NCBI GenBank assembly: GCA_902554705.1
Contig: CACDPP010000012.1
Coordinates: 1-51,458, forward strand
Source: Paracoccaceae bacterium
Lineage (GTDB): Bacteria > Pseudomonadota > Alphaproteobacteria > Rhodobacterales > Rhodobacteraceae
Length of the DNA stretch: 51,458 nt
Reading direction: 5' to 3'
Part shown: positions 43,335-51,458 of the stretch, piece after piece
How the letters are laid out: each line of letters opens with the position of its first letter
How positions within the stretch are numbered: position 1 is the stretch's first letter
Position numbers and translations under genes: made by a program
Notes under the pieces: model-generated
The model's database searches: none
What the model was told of the DNA's origin: nothing
What the model saw: only the letters and a program-made list of their open reading frames with translations

Positions 43335-45026
43335 TTAAGTTTCCAACAATCTGCGTGCTATAACTTGGGCTTGGATTTCTGCTGCACCCTCAAAAATATT
43401 CAGAATTCTAGCGTCACAAAGAATACGGCTAATTTTATATTCTAAAGCAAATCCATTTCCACCGTGTATTTGAAGCCCGTTATCTGCTGCAGCCCAGGCG
43501 ACTCTTGCGCCAAGTAGTTTTGCCATGCCAGCCTCAAGATCACATCGGCGGTCGTTGTCTTTTTCATATGCGCTGAAGTAAGTCAGCTGCCGAGCGATCA
43601 TAATTTCTACAGCCATCATTGCTAATTTATTTATAACCCGAGGAAAGTTGATTAGTGATTTTCCAAACTGTTTTCTATCTTTTGCATAATTTAAGGACTC
43701 ATCTAAAGCGGCCTGAGCAACTCCAACGGCTCGTGCTGCAGTTTGAATTCTTGCACTTTCAAATGTTTGCATAAGTTGTTTGAAACCTTTTCCTTCCTGA
43801 CCGCCTAGAAGGTTCGGTTTAGCCACAATAAATTTGTCAAAGGCCATTTCATACTCTTTCATACCTCTATAGCCTAAGACTTCGATTTCACTACCAGATA
43901 TTTCCTTGTCTGGAAAAGGATTATCATCAGTTCCAGGTTGCTTTTCGGCTAGAAACATAGATAACCCCCGATGATCTTTTGTGTCCGGATCGGTCCGTGC
44001 AAGTAAGGTCATAACATGAGTGCGAGATGCGTGTGTGATCCAAGTCTTGTTGCCAGTAATTTGGTAGTCGCCATTCTCGGATTTTATGGCTCTTGTTTGA
44101 AGCGCTCCCAAGTCAGAGCCTGTATTGGGCTCTGTAAAAACTGCAGTTGGTAAAATCTCACCGTTGGCTAAACCTGGTAGCCAATGTTTTTTTTGTTCTT
44201 CTGTACCGCCGCAAAGAATCAATTCAGCTGCAATTTCGGTCCTGGTGCCCAGCGAGCCAACGCCTATGTATCCTCTGGATAATTCTTCCGAGACAACCGC
44301 CATTGATGCCTTACTTAAACCAAGTCCGCCGTATTCCTCGGGGATGGTCAGTCCAAAAACGCCCAACTCTGATAATTCTGAAATCACTTGGAGAGGAATT
44401 AGTTCGTCTTTCAAATGCCAATCATGTGCGTGCGGCTCAATTCTATCAATCGAGAACTTTCTAAATTGCTCTCTTATCATTTCTAAATCTTCGTCCAATC
44501 CGCAATCACCGACTGTTATATTGGCTGAATGCTCCAGCATGATATCAACTAATTGTGTGCGAGCTTGTTGAGTGTTGCCTTTATTTGAAAGTTCCTGCAC
44601 TGCCTTTGTTTGAAACTCTGATAAGTCTAAATTACTCAAACCAATATCATTAAGCCTAAAGATTTCACCTTGGCTCATCATAATTCCACCAACAATTTGC
44701 CCAAGGTATTCGCTGACACCAATTTGAAGTAAAAGCTGTTCTGGCTGACCAAACTTCTTTTCTTGAGAAAGACTTTCAGCCCATTTCACCATTTGGCTAA
44801 TGCTTTCTGTGTAGGTTGCAAGCCAAGCTACGCCATGGGCAGCAGCTTGATGTTTTTCTATCTTTGAAGATGAGACCTTGCCTTCTATTGTGACTAGATC
44901 GCTTAGCTTGTCTATGGCTTTTTGGTTTAGTGTCTCTAAAGGCTTAATTGTTTCTCTAGCTAAACCTAAAACATTTCCCAAAATTGGCATTGAAACCATA
45001 AGGTCGTGTTGTCCATCATGAGCCAT
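43335..45026 (-). CDS. Acyl-CoA dehydrogenase with N-terminal extension
   Basis: A 563-residue flavoprotein. About 170 N-terminal residues precede the dehydrogenase core (about 180-555). The core has the PEEYGGLGLS and TEPNTGSDLGAL segments, WITHASRTHV, and RKQFGKSLINFPRV. The expected catalytic Glu is in NIFEGAAEIQAQV near the C-terminus. It oxidises an acyl-CoA at alpha-beta; chain length cannot be inferred. The ATG at 45026 is preferred over a TTG one codon upstream. It stands alone next to an AT-rich 350-nt gap. Confidence 0.87.
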   Translation of the reverse strand: MAHDGQHDLMVSMPILGNVLGLARETIKPLETLNQKAIDKLSDLVTIEGKVSSSKIEKHQAAAHGVAWLATYTESISQMVKWAESLSQEKKFGQPEQLLLQIGVSEYLGQIVGGIMMSQGEIFRLNDIGLSNLDLSEFQTKAVQELSNKGNTQQARTQLVDIMLEHSANITVGDCGLDEDLEMIREQFRKFSIDRIEPHAHDWHLKDELIPLQVISELSELGVFGLTIPEEYGGLGLSKASMAVVSEELSRGYIGVGSLGTRTEIAAELILCGGTEEQKKHWLPGLANGEILPTAVFTEPNTGSDLGALQTRAIKSENGDYQITGNKTWITHASRTHVMTLLARTDPDTKDHRGLSMFLAEKQPGTDDNPFPDKEISGSEIEVLGYRGMKEYEMAFDKFIVAKPNLLGGQEGKGFKQLMQTFESARIQTAARAVGVAQAALDESLNYAKDRKQFGKSLINFPRVINKLAMMAVEIMIARQLTYFSAYEKDNDRRCDLEAGMAKLLGARVAWAAADNGLQIHGGNGFALEYKISRILCDARILNIFEGAAEIQAQVIARRLLET

Positions 45027-45375
45027 CAAACGAGTCCCCTCAAAATTTTCTATCTTTTAATAATTTCACAACTGCAGCGCAACAAAAATACTATTTATAT
45101 ACTTTTATTGTTAAAATATTTCGCCACAAAATTTTTTCAATAACAAGTTTTGATCTTTAGATAGTATTTCAACGAATTCTATCCTGGATTTATTGATGAT
45201 AAACCTTTTCTCTAGATCTAGTCAGATAAATACGGGTTGGTAATAAATTTATTAATAAGACTTCACTTTTTTAAAAAAATCGTTATAGCAACTCCAGTTC
45301 CCCTATTATCGGATAATTCCTTTAGGATGGGCGCCTGAATTCAGGTGGTTGTGAATTGTATGAAGGAGATAAAAA
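45027..45375. other. AT-rich intergenic region between the acyl-CoA dehydrogenase and trcR
   Basis: A 349-nt gap between divergent genes with no open frame or RNA gene that I can support. It carries two perfect palindromes, TAATAAATTTATTA at 45241-45254 and CCTGAATTCAGG at 45334-45345. The second lies about 20 nt before the AAGGAGA site of trcR and could be an operator or short hairpin. A clear promoter could not be assigned; a TTCACT/TTATAG pair near 45262-45290 is possible but its spacing is short. Confidence 0.6.
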
Positions 45376-46128
45376 ATGGCTAAACCTATCATGGCAAGGG
45401 CGACAGCTGTTTGGCTAGTTGATAACACTATGCTTACATTTAAACAAATTGCAGATTTTGTTGGAATGCATGAATTAGAAATTCAAGGTATAGCTGACGG
45501 GGACGTGGCAACCGGGGTAAAGGGATTTGATCCTATTTCTAACAGCCAACTAGATGCTGACGACATTAAAAAAGCTGAAGCGGATCCGCTCTATAAGTTA
45601 GTTCTAAAACATAATCCTGCAGCCGTAGGAGAGGAAAAAAGGCGTGGCCCTCGATATACACCATTATCAAAACGGCAAGATAGACCTGCTTCGATTTATT
45701 GGTTGGTCAAATTTCATCCCGAATTAACCGATGGCCAAATATCCAAACTTGTAGGCACAACTAAGCCAACTATTCAGTCTATCCGTGAACGAACCCACTG
45801 GAACATTTCAAATATTCAACCTATCGATCCGGTTGCGTTGGGGCTCTGTAAGCAATCTGAGTTAGACACTGCCGTACAAAAAGCAGCAACAAAAAAGGCA
45901 ATTGACGGCGGGATCATGTCTGATGATGAAAGACGTAAATTGGTGAGTACTGAGCAATCGCTTGAAATGCCAGCTGAACCTAAGATACCCTCTAATATGG
46001 AAGGATTAGAAGCGTTTAGCTTATCAGAAAATCAGTCGCAAAACTCAGAAGAAACCGAAGAAGATTTTTCGGATGCAGATAGCTTTTTCAATCTTCCAGA
46101 AGAAAGCCAGCAGGCCAATAAAGAATAG
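45376..46128 (+). CDS. trcR: Cell-cycle transcriptional regulator TrcR (DUF1013)
   Basis: A 250-residue protein of the DUF1013 family, which in Caulobacter relatives is the cell-cycle factor TrcR. Conserved blocks are MAKPIMARATAVWLVDNTMLTF near the start, IADFVGMHELE and SIYWLVKFHPELTDGQISKLVGTTKPTI, with helix-turn-helix character in both halves. The acidic C-terminal tail (about residues 205-250) is family-typical and low in complexity. An AAGGAGA site lies in front of the ATG. It converges on recR with 16 nt between. Confidence 0.87.
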   Translation: MAKPIMARATAVWLVDNTMLTFKQIADFVGMHELEIQGIADGDVATGVKGFDPISNSQLDADDIKKAEADPLYKLVLKHNPAAVGEEKRRGPRYTPLSKRQDRPASIYWLVKFHPELTDGQISKLVGTTKPTIQSIRERTHWNISNIQPIDPVALGLCKQSELDTAVQKAATKKAIDGGIMSDDERRKLVSTEQSLEMPAEPKIPSNMEGLEAFSLSENQSQNSEETEEDFSDADSFFNLPEESQQANKE

Positions 46129-46144
46129 CGCTATTTTTGATTTT

Positions 46145-46738
46145 TTAAATTTGTCGCCGAGCTTTGAGTGCAGCCATTATTGTTCCTTCATCAAGATAAT
46201 CTAACTCCCCACCGATTGGAACACCTTGCGCCAACGAGGTAACTTTTACTGAATGCTCAAGTTGCTCAGATATATAATTTGCTGTTGTTTGACCTTCTAT
46301 GGTGGCATTAAGAGCCAAAATGACTTCGGTTATATTTTCGGAAAAAACGCGATTTAATAGTTTTGGTATGCGTAATTCTTCAGGGCCCACGGCATCAAGA
46401 GCAGACAAGGTACCGCCCAAAACATGATAACGACCCTTAAAAGTATTTGCTCGCTCCATTGCCCAAAGGTCTGAGACATCTTCAACAATACATAGTTCTC
46501 CGTTACCTCTTTCTTGGTTACCACATATTTCGCATAATTCAGTAGTGGTAATATTCCCACAGTTCAAACACTCTCTGACTGTTTCGGATAGGTTGGAAAG
46601 CAGATCGGCTAATGGTAGCAAAAGAGAGTTGCGTTTCCTAATCAAATGTAAAACAGCGCGACGTGCTGATCGTGGTCCAAGCCCAGGGAGTTTTGCCATA
46701 AGCTCGATTAAAACATCAAGTTCTCGATTATTTTTCAT
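46145..46738 (-). CDS. recR: Recombination protein RecR
   Basis: A 197-residue RecR, which works with RecF and RecO to load RecA at gaps. An N-terminal helix-hairpin-helix ([19 protein letters not shown]) is followed by a four-cysteine zinc site (CLNC and CEIC) near residues 57-71 and a TOPRIM domain ([13 protein letters not shown] ... [12 protein letters not shown]). It is the last gene of the dnaX-ybaB-recR operon, a conserved bacterial arrangement. Confidence 0.95.
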   Translation of the reverse strand: MKNNRELDVLIELMAKLPGLGPRSARRAVLHLIRKRNSLLLPLADLLSNLSETVRECLNCGNITTTELCEICGNQERGNGELCIVEDVSDLWAMERANTFKGRYHVLGGTLSALDAVGPEELRIPKLLNRVFSENITEVILALNATIEGQTTANYISEQLEHSVKVTSLAQGVPIGGELDYLDEGTIMAALKARRQI

Positions 46739-46741
46739 TTT

Positions 46742-47086
46742 TTAAAATGGAAGTTTCATGCCAGGCGGTAAACCTAAACCTTCTGTAAGTTTCCCCATTT
46801 CTTCTTTCGCTTTTTCGCTGGCTTTTTCTTGAGCATCTTTAATTGCCGCAACGATTAAGTCTTCGACAACTTCCTTGTCATGACTATTAAAAAGTGATGG
46901 ATCTATATCTAACGCTTTCAGGTCTCCCTTTGCAGAGCAAGTAGCCTTGACCATACCGGCTCCAGCTTGTCCTTCTACCTTAATATTCACCATTTCCTCT
47001 TGCATTTGGGCCATTTTCCCTTGCATTTCTTGAGCAGCTTTCATCATTTTGCTCATATCGCCTAACCCGCCTAATCCTTTAAACAT
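46742..47086 (-). CDS. ybaB: YbaB/EbfC nucleoid-associated protein
   Basis: A 114-residue YbaB/EbfC-family protein that binds DNA as a dimer. A glycine/methionine-rich N-terminus (MFKGLGGLGDMSKMMKAAQEMQ) is followed by a helical dimerisation arm and the conserved AQEMQGKMAQMQEE, KVEGQAGAGMVKATCSAKGDL and IDPSLF segments. It ends 3 nt before recR and starts 15 nt after dnaX, within the standard operon. Confidence 0.95.
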   Translation of the reverse strand: MFKGLGGLGDMSKMMKAAQEMQGKMAQMQEEMVNIKVEGQAGAGMVKATCSAKGDLKALDIDPSLFNSHDKEVVEDLIVAAIKDAQEKASEKAKEEMGKLTEGLGLPPGMKLPF

Positions 47087-47101
47087 TTTATTCTCCTAAG
47101 T

Positions 47102-48850
47102 TTACTCTTCAAAAGGGTCCCACTCACCCTCAATTTCTGGTAACTTTGCTTCTTCTGCTTCTGTATTAATTTGTGCCTGTGATTTGATTTCTGTTATAGA
47201 TGCATTTGGAAAGTTTTCAAAAACTGTTTTAACAAAAGGGTGTTGTTTTACTTCATTTTTTAATTGTGCCTCTTGGGCGTCTCGTTGCTCTTGAATTGTT
47301 TCGACGAAACAGTTGCTGACAACAGTTATAGCCCATCGAAAGCCAGTCCAATTTTGTAGCAGTTGGCCAAGTCTTTGAGCTAAGTCCTTTGGAGCATCTT
47401 CAGTGGGTGTAAACTCAATTCTACCTGGCATATAGCTACTTAAGCGAATTGAGTTTTCCACATCTATTAGAAGTTTCATATCCCGAAACTTACGTATAAT
47501 TTCTAAAACACTTTCAAAAGTAGGGTATTGTAAAGCCAAAGTTTCGGCATCCAAAGCAAGGGCTGTATTGCCATCATTACTTATGGAATTTGTTTCTTTG
47601 GGGTGAGATTGTATGTAATTCGAAGAAGTGATATTGTTTGCCGCTCCTTCAGAGCTTTCTTTTTTAACTACCGCAGCGTTGAAGTGAGAATTTGTAAGTT
47701 TTTTCACTAATTCCTCAGGGCTTGGAAGATCTGATACGTGCGTTATTCGGATGATTGCCATTTCTGCGGCCATAATTGAGTTTGGTGCTGATGAAATCTC
47801 GTCTAAGGCTTTCAGAAGTAATTGCCAGGTCCTATTAAGTACTCGCATTGACAAAGATTGAGAAAATGTCTGTCCTCTAGCTTTCTCATTAGGTGAAATC
47901 GTTGGATCATCAGCCGCATTAGGAGTGATTTTGATAACGGATACCCAGTGTGTTACTTCCGCAAGTTCACGAATTATCACGATTGGGTCAGCTCCATCTG
48001 AGTATTGGCTGCCGAGTTCATTCAATGCTTCTTTTGCTTGACCGCGCATGATAAATTCAAACAAATCTAAAACTCTTCCGCGGTCGGCTAGTCCTAACAT
48101 TGTTCGAACTTGATCAACATTAGTTTCTCCGGCACCATGACTGATAGCTTGATCTAACAATGATTGTGCATCTCTTGCAGAACCTTCGGAAGCACGCGTG
48201 ATGAGCGCGAGTGCTTCTTCTGAAATACTAGCATTTTCAAGCTTTGCTAGATTTTTAAGCATTTTAATCATTTCTTCTGGCTCAATTCGGCGTAAATCAA
48301 ATCTTTGGCATCTTGATAAAACAGTCACGGGAACTTTTCGGATTTCTGTAGTTGCAAATATGAATTTTACATGTGCCGGTGGTTCTTCAAGTGTTTTTAA
48401 TAACGCATTGAATGCATTATTAGATAACATGTGAACTTCGTCGATAATATAAATTTTGAACCGTGCAGAAGCGGCACGGTAATGAACGCTATCGATTATT
48501 TCCCTAATATCATCGACACCGGTTCTACTAGCTGCATCCATTTCTAACACGTCAACATGCCGTCCCTCGCTTATTGCTATACAGTGTTCACACTGGCCAC
48601 ACGGATTTGTTGTTGGACCTGTTTTTTCTTCCAGCCCAATACAATTCATACCTTTTGCTATGATTCGAGCAGTAGTTGTTTTTCCGACACCACGGATACC
48701 AGTCATCATAAAGGCTTGAGCAATCCGATCGGCCTCAAAGGCATTTTTTAGCGTTCTTACCATTACCTCTTGTCCGATGAGGTCAGAAAATGTTTCTGGA
48801 CGGTACTTTCGGGCTAATACTTGATAACTTGTTTTTTCTTCTGCTGTCAT
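47102..48850 (-). CDS. dnaX: DNA polymerase III subunits gamma and tau
   Basis: A 582-residue clamp-loader ATPase. The N-terminal LARKYRPETFSDLIGQE is followed by Walker A (GVGKTTTAR), a zinc cluster (CGQCEHC), Walker B (IIDEVHML) and sensor motifs up to about residue 350. A less conserved tau-type C-terminal region follows to residue 582, with a final WDPFEE. A run of six A occurs near codon 385, but no clear programmed frameshift signal was found. It is the first gene of dnaX-ybaB-recR. Confidence 0.94.
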   Translation of the reverse strand: MTAEEKTSYQVLARKYRPETFSDLIGQEVMVRTLKNAFEADRIAQAFMMTGIRGVGKTTTARIIAKGMNCIGLEEKTGPTTNPCGQCEHCIAISEGRHVDVLEMDAASRTGVDDIREIIDSVHYRAASARFKIYIIDEVHMLSNNAFNALLKTLEEPPAHVKFIFATTEIRKVPVTVLSRCQRFDLRRIEPEEMIKMLKNLAKLENASISEEALALITRASEGSARDAQSLLDQAISHGAGETNVDQVRTMLGLADRGRVLDLFEFIMRGQAKEALNELGSQYSDGADPIVIIRELAEVTHWVSVIKITPNAADDPTISPNEKARGQTFSQSLSMRVLNRTWQLLLKALDEISSAPNSIMAAEMAIIRITHVSDLPSPEELVKKLTNSHFNAAVVKKESSEGAANNITSSNYIQSHPKETNSISNDGNTALALDAETLALQYPTFESVLEIIRKFRDMKLLIDVENSIRLSSYMPGRIEFTPTEDAPKDLAQRLGQLLQNWTGFRWAITVVSNCFVETIQEQRDAQEAQLKNEVKQHPFVKTVFENFPNASITEIKSQAQINTEAEEAKLPEIEGEWDPFEE

Positions 48851-48919
48851 ATCTTTGTTCTTAACTAAAGGTAGTTATAAGCTAAGTGTTTGTGTGCTAG
48901 ACGTCCAGTCATCAATATA

Positions 48920-49435
48920 ATGGAAAATAAAATTCTAATGCATTCCTTTGAAGTTTTTGAAATATCCATTGGGCCCGCATTATTAGGGATAAGCCGTTTA
49001 CCAGGCCTTCAAGGGAACTTTTTGGCTGATGTTGAAAAAATTTTCAATTGGAAGCCAGCTACAATAATATCACTAACGGAGGAAAAAGAGATGAAGGATC
49101 TTGGCGCAAGCGACTTTATCTCTTTTATAGAAAAAGAAAAAATACCCTGGTTGCATTTCCCAATAAAAGATTTTGGCATACTTAATGAGAAGCAAGAAGT
49201 TTTGTGGAAACCAATCTCGAAAAATTTACATCAGAAAATTAAAGATGGGGATAGGCTCCTATTACATTGTCGAGGAGGTTGCGGAAGGACAGGCATGATC
49301 GTTTTACGGATTATGATAGAATTTGGAGAAGATCCGGATGAAGCTTTAGAGAGGCTTCGTAAAATTAGGCCTTGTGCCGTTGAGACCAAAGCTCAGGAAA
49401 ATTGGGCAAGATTACTTGGCGCAAATAACAGTTAA
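48920..49435 (+). CDS. Small dual-specificity/tyrosine phosphatase-like protein
   Basis: A 171-residue protein. The C(X)5R active site is intact in LLLHCRGGCGRTG near residue 120, with a preceding conserved WLHFPIKDFGI that carries the general-acid Asp. It resembles CDKN3-type dual-specificity phosphatases found in some alphaproteobacteria; its substrate is unknown. It lies between the divergent dnaX and the SRP RNA gene on the other strand. The ATG at 48920 is used, but the lack of a clear ribosome site leaves the start uncertain by a few codons. Confidence 0.75.
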   Translation: MENKILMHSFEVFEISIGPALLGISRLPGLQGNFLADVEKIFNWKPATIISLTEEKEMKDLGASDFISFIEKEKIPWLHFPIKDFGILNEKQEVLWKPISKNLHQKIKDGDRLLLHCRGGCGRTGMIVLRIMIEFGEDPDEALERLRKIRPCAVETKAQENWARLLGANNS

Positions 49436-49439
49436 TAAT

Positions 49440-49544
49440 GAAGGTGAGAGGTTAAGTGCGACCCAAACGGTGCTCGTTACGGCTGCTTCCTTCCGGACCT
49501 GACCGGGTTGGCGAGGCGCTTGCCCGACCAACCTCTCAACTTCA
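49440..49544 (-). ncRNA. ffs: 4.5S signal recognition particle RNA
   Basis: On the reverse strand the sequence carries the signature of the bacterial small SRP RNA: GGTCAGGTCCGGAAGGAAGC with the GGAA tetraloop closing the helix 8 hairpin. The ends are complementary, GAAGTTGAGAGGTT with AACCTCTCACCTTC, closing a long rod of about 105 nt. It binds Ffh to target membrane proteins. The exact ends are approximate. A TTGAAT-N17-TAAAGT promoter-like pair occurs just upstream. In many bacteria ffs is near dnaX, as here. Confidence 0.93.
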
Positions 49545-49649
49545 CTTTACTGCTTTTTGAGGTTTGATTCAAGATCTCTGCTTCAACCTTATTGTTTCTA
49601 ATCGAAAGTATTCTATCAATATAAATTAGATTTTAATGGAGATATTCTT

Positions 49650-50603
49650 GTGAGAAATGCTGAAGACGTAACTTTTGGTAGTTCTGGACTAAACAGAGCT
49701 GCTGCTTTTCGTGGAACGGTAAAAGCAAAGGCTTCAAAGGGCGATTCTGTGATCTTTGTCTGGCGTGGCAAAATTTTAATGGATTTAGAAAATCAGCCGT
49801 CTTTGGCAAAGTTTGAGTTTCCACATCCGCTCTGTGAAGGCGCGGTTGAAATTTTTTTAGGAGCCGAGAACAGCCAAAATTACATTGCTTTTGATATATC
49901 TCAGTGGGAACCAACTACAGGGGATCAGCCTGATCCAAACGTATTTTTTGATCCAACTCAACAACATCATCCTAGATTAGATAAAAAATATGCTTTTTGT
50001 GAGCTAAGAGGTCAAATGTTAAATTTGACTAAAAGAGAAGCAGAGCTGTGTTCAATTGCTAAGGGTTTATTTCACTGGAACACTGTTCAAAAATATTGCT
50101 CGTCATGCGGTTCATTACTAAAAATGGTACTTTCCGGGTGGCAAAAAAACTGTGATAATTGTGGGATTTCTCATTTTCCTAGGACGGACCCAGTTGTGAT
50201 CATGCTAATTACAAGGGGCGATAAGGTCTTGCTTGGGAGGTCTTCGAATTGGCCTGAAAAAATGTACTCTTTGTTGGCTGGTTTCGTAGAGCCTGGCGAA
50301 ACAATAGAAGGGGCTGTAAGAAGGGAAGTGATGGAAGAAAGTGGTATTGAGATAGGTAAAGTGTCCTATTTGGCGAGCCAGCCTTGGGTTTTTCCAAATT
50401 CTTTGATGTTTGGATGTCATGGTATTGCTCAAAGTGAGAAAATAAGAATTGATATCAATGAAATTGAAGACGCCAGGTGGATTGGAAAGTCGGAACTTTT
50501 AGACGTTTTTGCAGGTTTAAATCAAAGTATATTTCCGGCACGAAAAGGATCGATAGCTAATTTTCTTTTAGAGAAATGGCTCTCAGATCGTCTGCAGGAC
50601 TGA
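49650..50603 (+). CDS. nudC: NADH pyrophosphatase NudC-type Nudix hydrolase
   Basis: A 317-residue Nudix enzyme that hydrolyses NADH/NAD-type dinucleotides and can remove NAD caps from RNA. The zinc ribbon is in YCSSCGSLL and NCDNCG (about residues 149-172). The Nudix box GFVEPGETIEGAVRREVMEES is followed by the NudC marker SQPWVFPNS. It starts with GTG after GGAG. It is convergent with pheA, 27 nt away. Confidence 0.9.
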   Translation: MRNAEDVTFGSSGLNRAAAFRGTVKAKASKGDSVIFVWRGKILMDLENQPSLAKFEFPHPLCEGAVEIFLGAENSQNYIAFDISQWEPTTGDQPDPNVFFDPTQQHHPRLDKKYAFCELRGQMLNLTKREAELCSIAKGLFHWNTVQKYCSSCGSLLKMVLSGWQKNCDNCGISHFPRTDPVVIMLITRGDKVLLGRSSNWPEKMYSLLAGFVEPGETIEGAVRREVMEESGIEIGKVSYLASQPWVFPNSLMFGCHGIAQSEKIRIDINEIEDARWIGKSELLDVFAGLNQSIFPARKGSIANFLLEKWLSDRLQD

Positions 50604-50630
50604 CTACGCACCGCTGACATATGGATATAT

Positions 50631-51458
50631 TTAATAACGATTCTTATCGGTAGGGTAAACTCCGAGAATTGATAAGCTATCAGTAAAATACCTCAATTCT
50701 TCAAGCGCCCTAGCGACGTTTTCATCGTCTGGATGCCCCTCTATATCTGCATAAAATTGAGTTGCAGTAAATGAGCCTCCCACCATGTAACTTTCGAGTT
50801 TGGTCATATTAACACTGTTGGTGGCGAACCCTCCCATGGCTTTATAAAGAGCCGCTGGTATATTTCGCACCTGAAAAACAAAGGTTGTCATCAATTTATC
50901 ATTTCCGCGACGCTCTAAATTTGGAGCATTTGACATCACAAGAAAACGCGTAGTGTTGTGCCCGTAGTCTTCTATGTCTCGCGCTAGAATGTCCAAGCCA
51001 TATATTTCTGCAGCAAGTTTACTTGCTAGTACGCCTTCATCTAATTTCTTAGAAATTGATAATTTAGCTGCTGCGCCTGCACTATCTGCTGCAACATCTG
51101 CTCTTATTTTGTGCTTATCCAGAAATTTCTGAGCTTGGGGTAGTAAAACTAAATGTGCTTTTACAGCATTAATGTTTTCTAACTTGGCTCCTGGATTAGC
51201 CATTAGCGAGATCCTCACCCTCGTGAAGCATTCATCAACTATGTGTAGACCTGATTCTGGTAATAAACGGTGGCTGTCGGCGACCCTGCCGTAAGACGAG
51301 TTTTCAACAGGCAACATCGCAAGTTCTGCGTCATTATCACGCACTGCCCGCAACACGTCACCGAAGGTCTGGCAGGGAAAAGGCTCCATATCTGGCCTGT
51401 AGGTAATACAGGCTTCGTGGGAGTAGGCTCCTAAGGCTCCTTGAAAGGCTATTCTGTT
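50631..51458 (-). CDS. pheA: Prephenate dehydratase, 5' end beyond the window
   Basis: The gene runs off the right edge. An ATG at 51389 is internal, because the frame stays open upstream and encodes the family's N-terminal IAFQGALGAYSHEAC. The PheA domain has LPVENSSYGRV and GHNTTRFLV (with the Thr-Arg-Phe motif). A C-terminal ACT domain (last about 90 residues) contains NMTKLESYMVGG, a variation of the phenylalanine-binding ESRP region. It converts prephenate to phenylpyruvate and is feedback-controlled by phenylalanine in this family. Confidence 0.93.
   Translation of the reverse strand, partial: NRIAFQGALGAYSHEACITYRPDMEPFPCQTFGDVLRAVRDNDAELAMLPVENSSYGRVADSHRLLPESGLHIVDECFTRVRISLMANPGAKLENINAVKAHLVLLPQAQKFLDKHKIRADVAADSAGAAAKLSISKKLDEGVLASKLAAEIYGLDILARDIEDYGHNTTRFLVMSNAPNLERRGNDKLMTTFVFQVRNIPAALYKAMGGFATNSVNMTKLESYMVGGSFTATQFYADIEGHPDDENVARALEELRYFTDSLSILGVYPTDKNRY

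Noticed and set aside
46110-46160. Bidirectional terminator between trcR and recR
   Set aside because: AATAGCGCTATT followed by a T-rich stretch is visible, but the stem would be 4 bp with a GCGC loop, too weak to claim.
47650-47720. Programmed frameshift in dnaX making gamma
   Set aside because: An A-run is present near codon 385, but the reading-frame register does not fit the X XXY YYZ pattern and no stimulatory hairpin was identified.
1-51458. CRISPR array, insertion sequence, prophage or tRNA gene
   Set aside because: No regularly spaced repeats, transposase or integrase genes, or tRNA cloverleaf-like sequences were found on either strand; the only tandem repeats are the coding MORN units.

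Overview
The window reads as a chromosomal segment of a marine-type, AT-rich alphaproteobacterium. Support for this comes from several alphaproteobacterial signatures: the overlapping hisS-hisZ-hisG unit, a histidyl-tRNA synthetase with the alphaproteobacterial form of motif 2, TrcR (DUF1013), DUF2794 and DUF1489 proteins, infA-maf-RNase E/G, a LexA box of the GTTC-N7-GTTC type, and osmolyte and sulfonate catabolism genes. Genes are packed tightly, with many ATGA and 8-nt overlaps and several convergent coding overlaps, which suggests a streamlined planktonic genome (SAR116-like or roseobacter-like; the sequence alone does not settle which). I see no insertion sequences, prophage, CRISPR array or tRNA gene.

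Region 1 (1-9.2 kb) is a nearly gap-free operon that looks like a complete catabolic route for 2,3-dihydroxypropane-1-sulfonate (DHPS). It holds a fused TRAP permease, a TerC/DUF475 membrane protein, HpsN, HpsO, HpsP, the two sulfolactate sulfo-lyase subunits SuyA and SuyB, and a ComC-like sulfolactate dehydrogenase. The predicted products are pyruvate and sulfite. No sulfite dehydrogenase, known sulfite exporter or regulator lies in the window, so the TerC-family protein inside the operon is the most interesting unknown.

Region 2 (9.2-19.4 kb) has the YbbA/YbbP-type ABC exporter divergent from the TesA lipase/esterase with overlapping start codons. It continues with infA-maf-RNase E/G, then leuA behind a leader that encodes a 14-residue leucine-rich peptide and potential alternative RNA pairings (a likely attenuator). 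slyX, an 18-repeat MORN protein and an SDR follow.

Region 3 (19.4-33.6 kb) has hisS-hisZ-hisG, DUF1489, a B12-dependent ribonucleotide reductase, a uracil-DNA glycosylase-like protein and an SseB-like protein. A reverse-strand cluster of two FAD/GcvT demethylating dehydrogenases, a homocysteine methyltransferase and a LysE transporter together looks like glycine betaine to glycine catabolism.

Region 4 (33.6-51.5 kb) is mostly housekeeping. It contains an RluA pseudouridine synthase, an SOS-type dnaE2 that lacks its C-terminal end and carries a LexA box, DUF2794, dapA, a Slt-type lytic transglycosylase and a DMT transporter. It also has the two halves of MnmC as separate divergent genes, an acyl-CoA dehydrogenase, trcR, recR-ybaB-dnaX, a small tyrosine phosphatase, the 4.5S SRP RNA, nudC and a pheA gene cut by the window edge.
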